Assembly: GCA_958430865.1 (NCBI GenBank)
Contig: CAUDNR010000148.1
Coordinates: 525 to 16,783, forward strand
Length of the DNA: 16,259 bases
Source: Entrophospora sp. SA101
Taxonomy: Eukaryota > Glomeromycota > Glomeromycetes > Entrophosporales > Entrophosporaceae
Direction: 5' to 3'
The position numbers were made by a program, and so were the translations under genes. The notes below the pieces were generated by a model that was given only the letters and a program-made list of their open reading frames with translations, made no database searches and was not told the origin of the DNA. This document shows, piece after piece, positions 7,472 to 16,259 of the stretch (position 1 is the first letter of the stretch; each line of letters opens with the position of its first letter).

Positions 7472-8250
7472 ATGTCATTTGCAAAAAATTTCATTCGACC
7501 CAAATTTACATTAACAACTACTACATTACCTCTTGAAATTTTAAAATTTCAAACTTTCAGTAATAAAAATTTTCAAAGAGGTTAAGTATCCCGATTAATA
7601 AAAAATTGACAAAAGCAATAATAAATTTAAAATTGTTTAATTGACAATTAAATTGTTGTAGGGGAACTTAGTAATAGTTTTATACAAAAAAGATGGGCAA
7701 CAAAAAAGGCAGGTGGTTCAACACATAATGGACGTGATTCTGCTGGGAGAAGATTAGGAGTAAAGAAATTTGGTGGTAAGTTTCTATTATATATTATATA
7801 TATATATATATATATAATATATTTGTTTATTAAAGATACTTGATGAAATTATATAAATAGATGAATATGTTGAAATTGGAAACATAATTGTAAGACAGAG
7901 AGGAACTCGATTTCATCCAGGAGAAAATGTAATGTTGATTGATTGATTGATTGATTGATTTGTTGGTGGAATGATTATAAATAATAATTGTTTTCATATT
8001 TGTTATAAAGGTAAAATGTGGAAAAGATGATACATTATATGCGATACAATCAGGATTTGTACGATTTTATAGGGATCCCAAAAAACCAAAAAAAAGATTA
8101 GTAGGGATAGTTTTTGATCGTAATGATAAATTACCTAGATTACCGACTGAGCCAAGATCACGTAAATTTGAGTTTATTGATTTAGTGTCATATAGGAATG
8201 AGTTGAAATTATCAAGAGAAAAGGCGGCATCAAAAAAACTTGAAAATTAA
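7472..8250 (+). CDS. MRPL27: Mitochondrial large ribosomal subunit protein bL27m
   Basis: Four exons: 7472-7580, 7662-7775, 7861-7928 and 8011-8250; 176 residues. It is a protein of the mitochondrial large subunit near the peptidyl-transferase centre. The basic, hydroxylated first ~45 residues ([18 protein letters not shown]...) look like a mitochondrial presequence. The bL27 core follows: [45 protein letters not shown] and [17 protein letters not shown] tail of about 70 residues beyond the bacterial length ([19 protein letters not shown]) is typical of mitochondrial forms. All three introns are GT-AG (donors GTTAAG, GTAAGT, GTAATG); intron 2 contains a long AT dinucleotide run and intron 3 a GATT tandem run. 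In baker's yeast the bL27m gene is called MRP7, and yeast MRPL27 is a different protein, so read the symbol in the human sense. Confidence 0.96.
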
Positions 8251-8656
8251 TAAAATAAGAAATGACATCTGATTACTGGCATATGCAACTAACATACTAA
8301 ATTATGAGAATAATATAATGAAATTTATCTTTTAGCTTGACCATCTCATTGATTGCAAATTCCAATTTCTTTGATTCTTTAGTATTGGTAGTGTTTCTAC
8401 AAATATTTGCTAGTTATTTTTGTAACTCACGCGAGATTATAAATAGGTCAGTGATACAAGTATCTTTTAATTGGAAGAATTTAAGTTTGACAATTTTTAA
8501 AATCTCAATAGACAATGCATATTTTCTTACCTGTGTTTTAATTTTACATGTGATTTAAACCAACAATCGTCCCATTTTAATTCTCAAGCCACCCAAGTAT
8601 GTGTAACTTGGATGATTTTATAACAGTAAATAGCATTTCTAAAATTTTCAATTAAA
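8251..8656. other. Intergenic region between bL27m and the coiled-coil gene
   Basis: Serves as bL27m 3' flank and coiled-coil gene promoter. A 73-codon forward frame at 8337-8558 shows no domain and begins at TTG, so I do not call it. A small hairpin, CCAAGT paired with ACTTGG, is at 8593-8611, about 45 bases before the downstream ATG. TCACGCGAG near 8427 stands out from the AT-rich background. Confidence 0.35.
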
Positions 8657-9297
8657 ATGGCTTCCACATTTATTACTGCTAATAACACACCTAGAAAACT
8701 TAATGTGAATTTACCAAGATATCCTTATAGATTGCTTGATGAAGCAACCAGGAGGGAAAAGGAAGCACTTGCACAAAAACATGAAGATGAAGAGGTGGAA
8801 TATATATATATATAATTGCTTTTTATCATGTAATAAGATAAAACCTTTAAAGATACCAAATTTTATATTTTTTGATATTTTTTAGGCTAGAAATAATAAT
8901 AAGCCAGATATGATTACAAAATTAGATATATTTAAAACAGACTCATTTTTGAATGATGATAAAGCCATCATTGTAAATTATCCATTTTTGAAGAACAGAC
9001 ATGAAGATGATAACGTCCTAAAACATTTTTTCAATGAGTGTAGAGATGTATTTATTGAATATATATATATATATATTTATTTTTTTTTGATATTGGGGAA
9101 TTTTTGGTGATAAATATTTTTCATGATTAGCAATAATAATAATAATATGCTAATTTGTAATTTGTTTATTACTATACAAATACTAAAATTATATAAAAGG
9201 GGTACGCAACTATTCCTCAAGTAGTCATTGATTCCCTTGAAAGAATGCTTGGAGATATTTCAGGACTTCCACGCACTGTTAATTTTTTATCATTGCC

Positions 9298-9328
<31 letters not shown>

Positions 9329-12300
9329 AGTCAAAATTATGAGAATATAGAGATTGGTAATGGAATCCTAGAAAAAAAAGAAAGCGATAACAATCATAAA
9401 AATGATTCTGATATTATTCCTTATAGCCTGAATGGATTTTCAAATAGTTCAAAAAAAATCATGAAATCAGATATCAAGAATATGAGCAAAGAAAAGGTGA
9501 TTCTTATAATTTCACATAAAAATTAATTTGCTGTTTGTTATTTTACTCATTAATTATTAATTATTAATTATTAATCACAATTCCTATTTTTCATTTCTTA
9601 GACAAATGCTGGCTTTGGACCAATTCATGGTGAAGCAAGGCAAAAAATTATTGATAACCCAAACAATAATAAAGAATTTGACAAACTTGATGATATTTTA
9701 TCACTACTTCAAGAATTACGGAATAATGACCATAACATCCATGAGATTATGACACAATCACAAACTTTTCAAAGACACATAGAAAAGTTAGAGTCAGAAC
9801 TTAAACAAACAAATGCTCAATTGAACACTGAAACAAAAAAGCATTCTGATGAAACACATAGCTTTAAATTAAAAGAAAGTCAACTTCGATCTGAGATAAC
9901 TGCACTAAAAAATGGTTCATTACAGCAAGAAAACAAAATTAATCTTGCACATAGTCAATTGAAATCGCTTGAAAAACAAAATCAATCATTTATCCAAGAA
10001 AATGATAAACTGAAACAATCAGAAAGAAATCTGGAAATTAAAATTTGTAAGATTGATGCTGATTTGGCAAGCGCAAGAACAAAAATCTCTGAACTTGAGC
10101 ATGAAAATCAACATAAGCTTGCTGAAAATGATAATTCATGGGAGAACAAAGAAAATTCTTTAAAATCAGAGCTTTATGCAACTGAACGATCATTGAAAGA
10201 GCTCAAAGCATATCAAGAACAATTGAAAGCTGGTGCATCAATTGATCAAATAATAAAAGATCGTCAAGGAGAGCTTGAAAAGCAGTTGAAAGATCTTACT
10301 GCAAAGAGTCGTGAGTCGAAAAATTCAAATGAAGGATTAAAAATTCAAGAATCAGCTCAGTCAAAAAGTAAAAATCAGGAGTTGGACAATATTCAATTAC
10401 GTAGGAGGATTCAAGACCTTGAGAAAAGGTTGTCTGAAGCTCAATCAAGCAGAAATGCAGAAAATGAGTTAATCAATAAAGAACTCAGTGTTCTTCGAGC
10501 AGAAAACAGTCGTCTCAAGACTGAAACAAAAGAATCTTCAGAAATCCATAGAAAGAATCAAAGCCTCGAAGAACAAACTGCTGAACTTTCAAAGTTAAGA
10601 CCTCATATTAAAAGTTTGGAAAAGCATGTTGCAGAACTTGAGAGAGTCTGCCAACACATGAGTGAATCAGAATCTCATGCTGTTGATTTACTTGAACGAA
10701 ATAAAGACTTGGAGAATCAAGTAGCCGAGCTTAGTGTGCTCCGTAAACGTTTAAGAGATTCAGATAATCAAATAAATGAATTGCGTAGTATTCAAAAACG
10801 GATCACTGAGCTAGAAACTGTACAAACTGAATATGATATGCAAAAGTTAGATTTTGACAAAATGCTTCAAGAAAACAAAGTTCTTAAGCAAGAGAATGTT
10901 TCCAAATCAGAAGAGCTGAAGCAATATTATCAAAATATGATGGCAGAGCTTGAACAAGCTAATTATGAAATATCCAATTTGAAATCACAAGTCCTTGAAA
11001 TTGAAAAAGAAAATAAAAATTTGATGGCAGAAAAAAATCAATTACAAAATTACGTAAATTCATCTCTTGACTTACCAAGAGCATCAAACATGGATGATAA
11101 CTATTCTGCTGCCACAATTACAAATTATGAAATTCGTGGAAGAGGAACATCTGAAATTCCTCACATGCAAGCAACAAATAATGATTGTTATTATTATAAT
11201 AATAATCATAATGGTTTTAACAATAATGCCAATATTGGCATAAATCCTTCATCAACACAATATCAACAACAACAACCAAAACTATCATATCAAATGAACC
11301 TACAATCTACTGAAAATCCAAATCCACAACCATTTATTCAAAATCAATCAACAGTTCAACCACAATTCTCTCAAAATCAAGATGAACCACAAACTCAATA
11401 TATTCCGCAAATACAATCAGTGCAATCAGAATTACAAGCACAAGTGCATTATGATTCCAACTCTTTAACATCAACGAATCAATGCATGTCAACTTTTGAT
11501 CAAACTCATTCAATTCAAACTAATCAATACAATCCTAATCCTTTGACATCAATGAGTCACTCTACATCAACCCTTGATCATCAGAATCAATCACTTCAAA
11601 TTAATCAGTATCCTCATAATATTTATGCTCCTTTGACGTCAACCCTTGTTCACAATCAATCAATCCAATATCCTCACACTGATCCTAATCCTTTAATGCC
11701 AATGAACCAATATACGCCAACCCTTGATCAAAATCAATCAATGCAAACTAATCCTTCAGTATCAATGAATCAACCTACATCAATTCATGATCAAAATCAA
11801 TCAATTATTCAACCAATCCAATATCCTCATAATAATTATAACCTTATGAATCAATTTACACCAACCCAAAATCAAAATCAATATTCTCACACTGATCCTA
11901 ATCATCTATCCATGTCAACCCATGATCAAAACCAAACTAATCAATATTCTCACACTGACCCTAATTCTTTAACATCAATGAATCAATCCACATCAACATT
12001 TGATCAAAGCCAAAATCAATCTATTCAATCAAATCATTATTCCAACAAGCCAAAAAATTTTGCTACAGCAAATAACAAAAGTTACAAGAAAGGAAATCAA
12101 AATCATAATAACACAAGGAATTCAAGAAACCCCAATTTGAATAATAGATATCAAAAGCACAAAAAAGTAAATAACAGGACTGACCACCAAAGCATTCTCG
12201 ATCAAAATCAAGCAAAAATAACAACAATAAATAAACAAAATAATAATGACAACGACTCAAATCAAAATAAATCTACAATTGAAATTGAGCCTGAAGTAAA

Positions 12301-12343
12301 ATTAACCACCGAATCTTGGTGGAAGAATGAAAAAGACAATTAA
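8657..12343 (+). CDS. Long coiled-coil protein with Q/N-rich repetitive C-terminus
   Basis: Four exons: 8657-8794, 8886-9047, 9200-9496 and 9602-12343; 1112 residues, all introns phase 0 GT-AG. I do not recognise the family. Residues 1-140 form a compact, non-repetitive N-terminus (PRYPYRLLDEATRREKEALA, YPFLKNRHEDDNVLKHFFNE, YATIPQVVIDSLERMLGDIS) that may be the defining domain. A proline/serine run follows at about 149-164. Residues about 250-690 are heptad-rich, with E, K, Q and L and almost no proline (RRRIQDLEKRLSEAQ, LENQVAELSVLRKRL), clearly a coiled coil for dimerisation or scaffolding. Residues about 720-1112 are Q/N-rich with degenerate repeats, prion-like in composition, ending ESWWKNEKDN. 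No signal peptide or membrane span. Cytoskeletal, polarity or condensate scaffold roles are possible but unsupported. The exon joins are well supported because each restores frame exactly. Confidence 0.85.
11453..12040 (+). repeat. Eight degenerate ~20-29-residue N/Q repeats in the coiled-coil protein
   Basis: Residues about 817-1012 consist of roughly eight imperfect copies of a unit like DPNPLTSMNQSTSTFDQNQS followed by IQTNQYSHT. Best-preserved features are the DPN/NPN start, LTSMNQ, a DQNQS core and a QYPH/QYSHT end. Nucleotide copies share TCAATGAATCAA, GATCAAAATCAA and TATTCTCACACTGATCCTAA. Such minisatellite-like coding repeats vary in copy number between strains. Confidence 0.75.
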
Positions 12344-12529
12344 GTTTTTTTTTTGTTTTTATTGTTTTATTTATAAACAAAATTATTACTATATTGTTCT
12401 ATTATCTTTTTCTTTTTCTGTTTTTTTTTTTTTTTCCTTTCATCTAATCAATCATAAACTACAAATAAAAAAATAAAAAAATATTTATTAGATAAATTGA
12501 CTAATTAATTAAACATGCAAACTTTTTTT
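12344..12529. other. Convergent 3' region between coiled-coil gene and EMC6
   Basis: The two genes end tail to tail with 186 bases between stop codons. The region is full of T runs on the forward strand and A runs (AATAAAAAAATAAAAAAATA near 12464), so both poly(A) sites probably lie within it and the transcripts may overlap. Confidence 0.45.
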
Positions 12530-12877
12530 TTAAAAAAAATATTTGTTACCATGAACAATTCCATAAAGTAAAGTCCAAAACAATACATATGAAAACAAGC
12601 CTCCGGATATTCCTTCGGTCCAAACATCAGCTCCGTTACGAAAATATAAATTGGGTTTTCCCTTTGTTTTCATAGACCATATTAGAAAAGATGAAAACAA
12701 AGATGCTATTGCATAAAATATAAAACCACTATAACTAGTCAAGCCAAGTATTCCAACCGCTGATCCTGTAATTGCTGACATTGACGAGCGAATAAAAGTT
12801 ATGGTTTTCATATTATGAACTATATTTTCTGAAACATATAACGAAGCTTGATTTTGTGGAGATTGTTGATTAGACAT
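12530..12877 (-). CDS. EMC6: ER membrane protein complex subunit 6
   Basis: Single exon, 115 residues. EMC6 is a small multi-span core subunit of the ER membrane protein complex, which inserts tail-anchored and multi-pass membrane proteins. Signature segments: IRSSMSAITGSAVGILGLTS, YSGFIFYAIASLFSSFLIW and GISGGLFSYVLFWTLLYGIV, the last ending in the family's characteristic VLFWTLLYG.VH. Three hydrophobic segments lie at about 31-50, 51-69 and 91-109. Length is near the usual ~110. The Q/N-rich 20-residue leader is not conserved. The extreme C-terminus, HGNKYFF, is slightly longer than the common HVY ending. It starts 335 bases from the divergent zinc-knuckle gene and is convergent with the coiled-coil gene. 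Confidence 0.95.
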   Translation of the reverse strand: MSNQQSPQNQASLYVSENIVHNMKTITFIRSSMSAITGSAVGILGLTSYSGFIFYAIASLFSSFLIWSMKTKGKPNLYFRNGADVWTEGISGGLFSYVLFWTLLYGIVHGNKYFF

Positions 12878-13212
12878 TTTTGATATTATTGATTTTTAAC
12901 AATGCAATTATTAAAATTATTTAAGTTGGTTTCCTACTTTGTAGATCTTTTACAATTAGTATTAGTATTAAATCACACGAAACAGAGTTTTTCCGAAAAA
13001 AAAAAAAAAAAAAAACAAAAGCGAATTGATCGATATTTTTAAAAATAAAATATTTGACCTTTCATTTGCTAAAATAGATAATAAATAAATAAAAGTAAGT
13101 GGTTAATTTTTTTTTAAATAGTCTGCTTATACTTTCTAACTTTTTAAAAATTTTAATTATTTAAAGAGTTCTTTTGAAAGTTACTTATATTGCCAAACTT
13201 TTCTTTAATAAG
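12878..13212. promoter_or_regulatory. Divergent promoter region of EMC6 and zinc-knuckle gene
   Basis: The 335 bases between the two start codons must hold both promoters. Visible features are an uninterrupted A run at about 12998-13014, a CACGAAACAGAG stretch before it, a GCGAATTGATCGAT block just after it at about 13020-13033, and AAATAAATAAAA near 13083. Poly(dA:dT) tracts commonly exclude nucleosomes in fungal promoters. No specific factor site can be claimed. Confidence 0.45.
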
Positions 13213-15758
13213 ATGACTGATAATTGGGGATCTCCTCCTCCTGTTCAACAACAACAATTTTCCTGGAATAATGCACCCACCCAATCTCAACCACAACAAA
13301 CACAACATTCGTTAACACCTTTACAACAACAACAACAACAACAACAACGACAACAACGACAACAACAACAACATTCTTCACTTCCACAACCTTCACAGCC
13401 TTCAATTAATCAAGGGCCGGGAGAAAAAAATATAATTGAAGTAAGTATAGCGATTATCTAAAAAAAAAAAAAAGGCTCATACATTCAAAAAGTAAATGGC
13501 AATCATGAAGTGTCTGTATATTAGAAATATTATTTGATTTTTTTTTTGATTTTGAGTAAATTAATAATTATATAAAGTATATATAAATCTATTTAGATAA
13601 ACACTGATCCAAGTTACAAACAAATGCAAAGCAACAACACAATTGATTCCAAGTATGTCAACAACGTGTCTGCTAAATATATTACAGGTATATATATATA
13701 TTTATTTATTCGGCAATTCAAAATTCTTTAAAACCAATTTTTTTTTACCATTAAATAAACTATCGTCTAGATTCTTTACCAATAGGACAAAACCCAACAA
13801 AAAAAGTATTTCATACTGTTGATATTCAAGATGAACTTGATCCCGTGGATTTAGCAATTCTTACACTTTTGCAACAAAAATATTCACTTACAATCATTTT
13901 TCCAGATAATAAAGCCATACCACCACCACCACCTGAATTGAAGCAACTAGTCGATTATTTTATTAATAGAAAGCAAAATAAACAAAATTCAAATTCACAA
14001 AGTTTTTCTAAAACTGATTTGGAAAAGTCGTCTTATACTCGTGATGTTGCTTTTACACCAGACAATAAAATTTCAAATATAACCAAACCTGATAATGGTA
14101 ATGATTATGATAATAATAACAATAATAATATAGTAGAAACAATTACTTTAACACAAGATGTAAATACACCTCAAGATTCTTTGATTAGTTTTGATGATAA
14201 TACCAATGTCCATGAATTTACGCCTAAATCACAACAAACCAATAAATATAATGATGATGAAATTTTTGGTTTGGCTAAAAGACCTCCTATTATAAATACT
14301 ATAAATAATCATACACCTGTCTCCGTCAATTCAAGTCATGATAAACCGTTGAAAGATTTAATATCGAATAACAATGTTCCTCAACAACTGGTTATAAAAA
14401 GTCCAATAAATGATAATTATGTAACTCCATCAATAAATTCATCTTTTACTGTTGAACCACAAAAAGAAAGCAATTATCCGGCAGAGACTGTCAGCAATCA
14501 AGGTTATTGGAATGAAAATGATTCAAATCAAGTGGATTGGACAGGGTCAATTGGACAAAAGGAAAATACAAATAGTGCTCTGAAAAAAGGAAGAATCGAT
14601 TTTAATCCAATTTATCATGACCGGAGCAAAGGTTTGAAAAAATATATAATAATACATCTTTTTATTTATAATTATAATAGAAAATGTTTTAATGACTTCA
14701 TTTTTTGCTTTTTAAAAAAGTGATTAATGATGAGTTCAATGGCGTGACAAAACAAGATACTAATGACAAATTAATGATTTGGTATGGTATTTTATATCAA
14801 TTCAAAAATTTTTTCTAAAAATGAATTTTTTTTATTTAACAATACATATAAATTTATTTTTATTATTTATATAAAAAGTTATAAATGTAACATGTCAGAT
14901 CATCAAAGTTTGGAATGTCAGGAAAAACCCAACACAGAAATATTATGGAAGAATTTAATTAAAGCTGATACAGATAAAGATTTAGATATGATTAAGAAAA
15001 TATTTGACGATTACACTAAAGCTGCACCAGATGAAACCTTTCAATCTATGGAGCGTAAATTCAGAGAATCAAAATGTAACGTGAGAATAATAGCTTTGGA
15101 TCGAGGGGAAGTTCCTGCTGATAAAACTTTAGTTGATATTCAAGGTCATGTAGGTAAAAAATATTTTGCACATATAATGATTGGGCCACCAGCTTGTATT
15201 CCAATTGATTGTGGACAAATAGCTCAAGGTGACGGAGAAAATAATTCATGGTTAGCCGATGCAGGCTTTTTGAAAGATAAAAATTCTATTGAAATGTGTA
15301 TTACTTGTAATAAAAGCGGGCACAGTTCAAACAATTGTCCTAAAATAAAAAAGGAAAGCAATCAAGAATCATTTACATCATTATCATGCCAGAGTTGTGG
15401 TTCAACAGGACATACCACTAAATCTTGTAACAGAGGAGTGTATAACAAAGATAACAAAGATGAAGATGATTACTACTACTCTAAATCTCAAGAACCTAAA
15501 CTCAATAATTTTAATTTTAATAATAATAATAATAACAATGGCAAACTTTGCTATAAATGTGGTTTACCAAATCATATTGCTCGCAATTGTAGTGATGACA
15601 CGTCAAGATCTAATTCTGAAAGGTCTGAAAGGAGATATTCAAGAAGTAGTAATACTGGTAGTAGTGGTGTTAACAACAACAATAATAATATAGAAAAAGC
15701 AGCAACTACTTGGGGAGAAACTGCTAACTTGGATAATGTTGCGGTTTGGTGGAAATAA
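13213..15758 (+). CDS. Four-zinc-knuckle (CCHC) protein, probable RNA-binding factor
   Basis: Five exons: 13213-13440, 13597-13687, 13771-14631, 14721-14781 and 14879-15758; 706 residues. CCHC knuckles bind single-stranded RNA or DNA. All four fit CX2CX4HX4C: 414-427 (CYKCNMSDHQSLEC, first cysteine codon split by the last intron), 554-567 (CITCNKSGHSSNNC), 584-597 (CQSCGSTGHTTKSC) and 638-651 (CYKCGLPNHIARNC). N-terminus is Q-rich with a CAA run; the middle is N-rich with PPPPPELKQLVDYFINRKQN. Between knuckles 1 and 2, residues about 430-520 (ILWKNLIKADTDKDLDMIKK; ALDRGEVPADKTLVDIQGHV) resemble, from memory, the conserved region of ascomycete proteins annotated as zinc-knuckle or MSL5/ZFM1-like; no KH domain is visible, so it is not branchpoint-binding protein itself. 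Tail is R/S- then N-rich, ending VAVWWK. Tryptophan-glycine motifs (DNWGS, TTWGE) occur at both ends. ATG 13213 is the first in frame. Confidence 0.87.
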
Positions 15759-15897
15759 ATAAATTTAAAAAAAAAATTTTTGGATTATATTAACTTAGAA
15801 TTTATTAATTATTTGTAAAAAAAAAAAAACAATGGTGTAAAGTTAAAAGAAATAGAATAATATATATGTATGTAAAGACTCAAATTTATTTTTTTAA
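15759..15897. other. 3' flank of zinc-knuckle gene
   Basis: AATAAATAAA overlaps the stop codon and a run of twelve As lies near 15818-15829, consistent with a compact 3' UTR and poly(A) signal. Nothing else is recognised. Confidence 0.4.
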
Positions 15898-16179
15898 TAT
15901 GGTGCAAGTCACCTAGTCCCGCAACTTGCTGCGCCTCGCGGCCAATTTTGGGAAAAATCATCAAAACTCAGAAATTGTAAGTTATGCTCAAAAATGCAAT
16001 AAAATTTTATATCATGTGACCTTTAATGGTGATACAAATTAAAAAAAATATTTATATTAATAATATATAAATAATGTTATAACATTGCTAAAAAAAATTT
16101 CCTTCATGTGAAGAAGCCAATGCTCCTGCGGAGAGCATTCTTTGAGAGCTTTACCCTCAAGGAATTTTTGGACACCATA
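15898..16179. mobile_element. Probable MITE related to the A half of the modular family
   Basis: Starts TATGGTGCAAGTC and, after a diverged 20-base stretch, continues TTGCTGCGCC, GCGGCCAA and TCAAAAATG.AATAAAATTTT, in the same order and spacing as the A half at 5738-5850. A possible right end, CACCATA at 16173-16179, mirrors the TATGGTG start. The inverted repeat is only about seven bases and the interior diverges after 16030, so boundaries are tentative. TATGGTG/CACCATA ends suit a TA-target element. Confidence 0.45.
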
Positions 16180-16259
16180 CACTTTTTCATATTAAAAAGA
16201 TTAATTGTCATCTCTCATCTTTCCTTTTTTCTGATATAACTAGTGTATTATTGTTACAT
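16180..16259. other. Window edge, nothing recognised
   Basis: Pyrimidine-rich sequence (CATCTCTCATCTTTCCTTTT) with no open frame or RNA motif that I can identify. Confidence 0.3.

Noticed and set aside
7921..7965. GATT tandem repeat in intron 3 of bL27m as a functional element
   Set aside because: A simple microsatellite inside an intron; no reason to assign a function.
8337..8558. 73-codon hydrophobic forward frame
   Set aside because: Starts at TTG, sits between two genes, lacks a recognisable domain and has the composition of noncoding AT-rich DNA.
9048..9110. Extension of exon 2 of the coiled-coil gene into FIEYIYIYIYFF
   Set aside because: This is intron read-through of an AT repeat; splicing 9047 to 9200 continues the frame into conserved-looking sequence.
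12063..12260. Reverse-strand frame at the 3' end of the coiled-coil gene
   Set aside because: Antisense shadow of the N/K-rich tail.
13205..13405. Reverse-strand frame encoding a polyvaline run
   Set aside because: It is the antisense of the CAA glutamine run in the zinc-knuckle gene.
15061..15249. Reverse-strand frame inside the last exon of the zinc-knuckle gene
   Set aside because: Antisense shadow of a well-supported coding exon with no domain.
15397..15693. Second forward frame over the zinc-knuckle tail
   Set aside because: Isoleucine- and threonine-rich shadow produced by AAT repeats in the true frame.
14784..15758. A separate 324-residue zinc-knuckle gene starting at an ATG/GTA-frame start near 14784
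   Set aside because: The first ~32 residues are AT-rich intron sequence, and splicing 14781 to 14879 yields a perfect zinc knuckle in frame with the upstream exons.
1..16259. tRNA, rRNA, snRNA or CRISPR array
   Set aside because: No cloverleaf with a TTCGA-type arm, no ribosomal core sequence, no snRNA signature and no regularly spaced repeats with unique spacers were seen by eye.

Overview
This is AT-rich nuclear DNA from a fungus, most likely a Glomeromycotina (arbuscular mycorrhizal) species close to Rhizophagus. The reasons are: closely spaced genes with short introns (about 75-150 bp); a Brr6/Brl1 nuclear-envelope gene; asparagine/glutamine-rich proteins; decayed transposons; and a remnant of the large kinase-like family that I associate with Glomeromycotina genomes, recognised by a WIPYNDLTNIK stretch followed by a degraded glycine loop. 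The genus is an inference; no marker gene is present to settle it.

Layout. 1-1204: decayed 3' end of a hAT DNA transposon (transposase remnant, subterminal motif array, CAGTG-type terminus). About 1345-1496: small reverse-strand remnant of a pogo/CENP-B-type helix-turn-helix. 2040-3576: BRR6/BRL1 gene, six exons in the model used here. 3577-7471: gene-poor, with a dead kinase-like gene, two modular TA-target MITEs of one family plus a diverged member, an unrelated MITE with CAGTCAGGGA ends, and a second hAT remnant on the reverse strand. 7472-8250: mitochondrial ribosomal protein bL27m (four exons). 8657-12343: unrecognised 1112-residue protein with a long coiled coil and a Q/N-rich repetitive tail (four exons). 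12530-12877, reverse: EMC6 (one exon). 13213-15758: 706-residue four-zinc-knuckle protein (five exons), divergent from EMC6. 15898 to the end: another probable MITE and unassigned DNA.

The five intact genes are unrelated housekeeping or unknown genes (nuclear-envelope/NPC biogenesis, mitochondrial translation, ER membrane insertion, a probable RNA-binding protein, a coiled-coil protein). There is no sign that they form one pathway, and I see no CRISPR, phage, toxin or biosynthetic system.

The most notable signals are: (1) an apparent U12-type AT-AC intron inside BRR6, whose removal restores the invariant CMNRDP motif and the fourth lumenal cysteine; (2) a zinc knuckle that exists only once an intron is removed, showing that two apparently separate reading frames are one gene; (3) a MITE that split the C-terminus of a hAT transposase, where removing the element with one TA copy restores the hAT reading frame, fixing the element boundary and TA target duplication; (4) two copies of one MITE family in which one half is inverted relative to the other.
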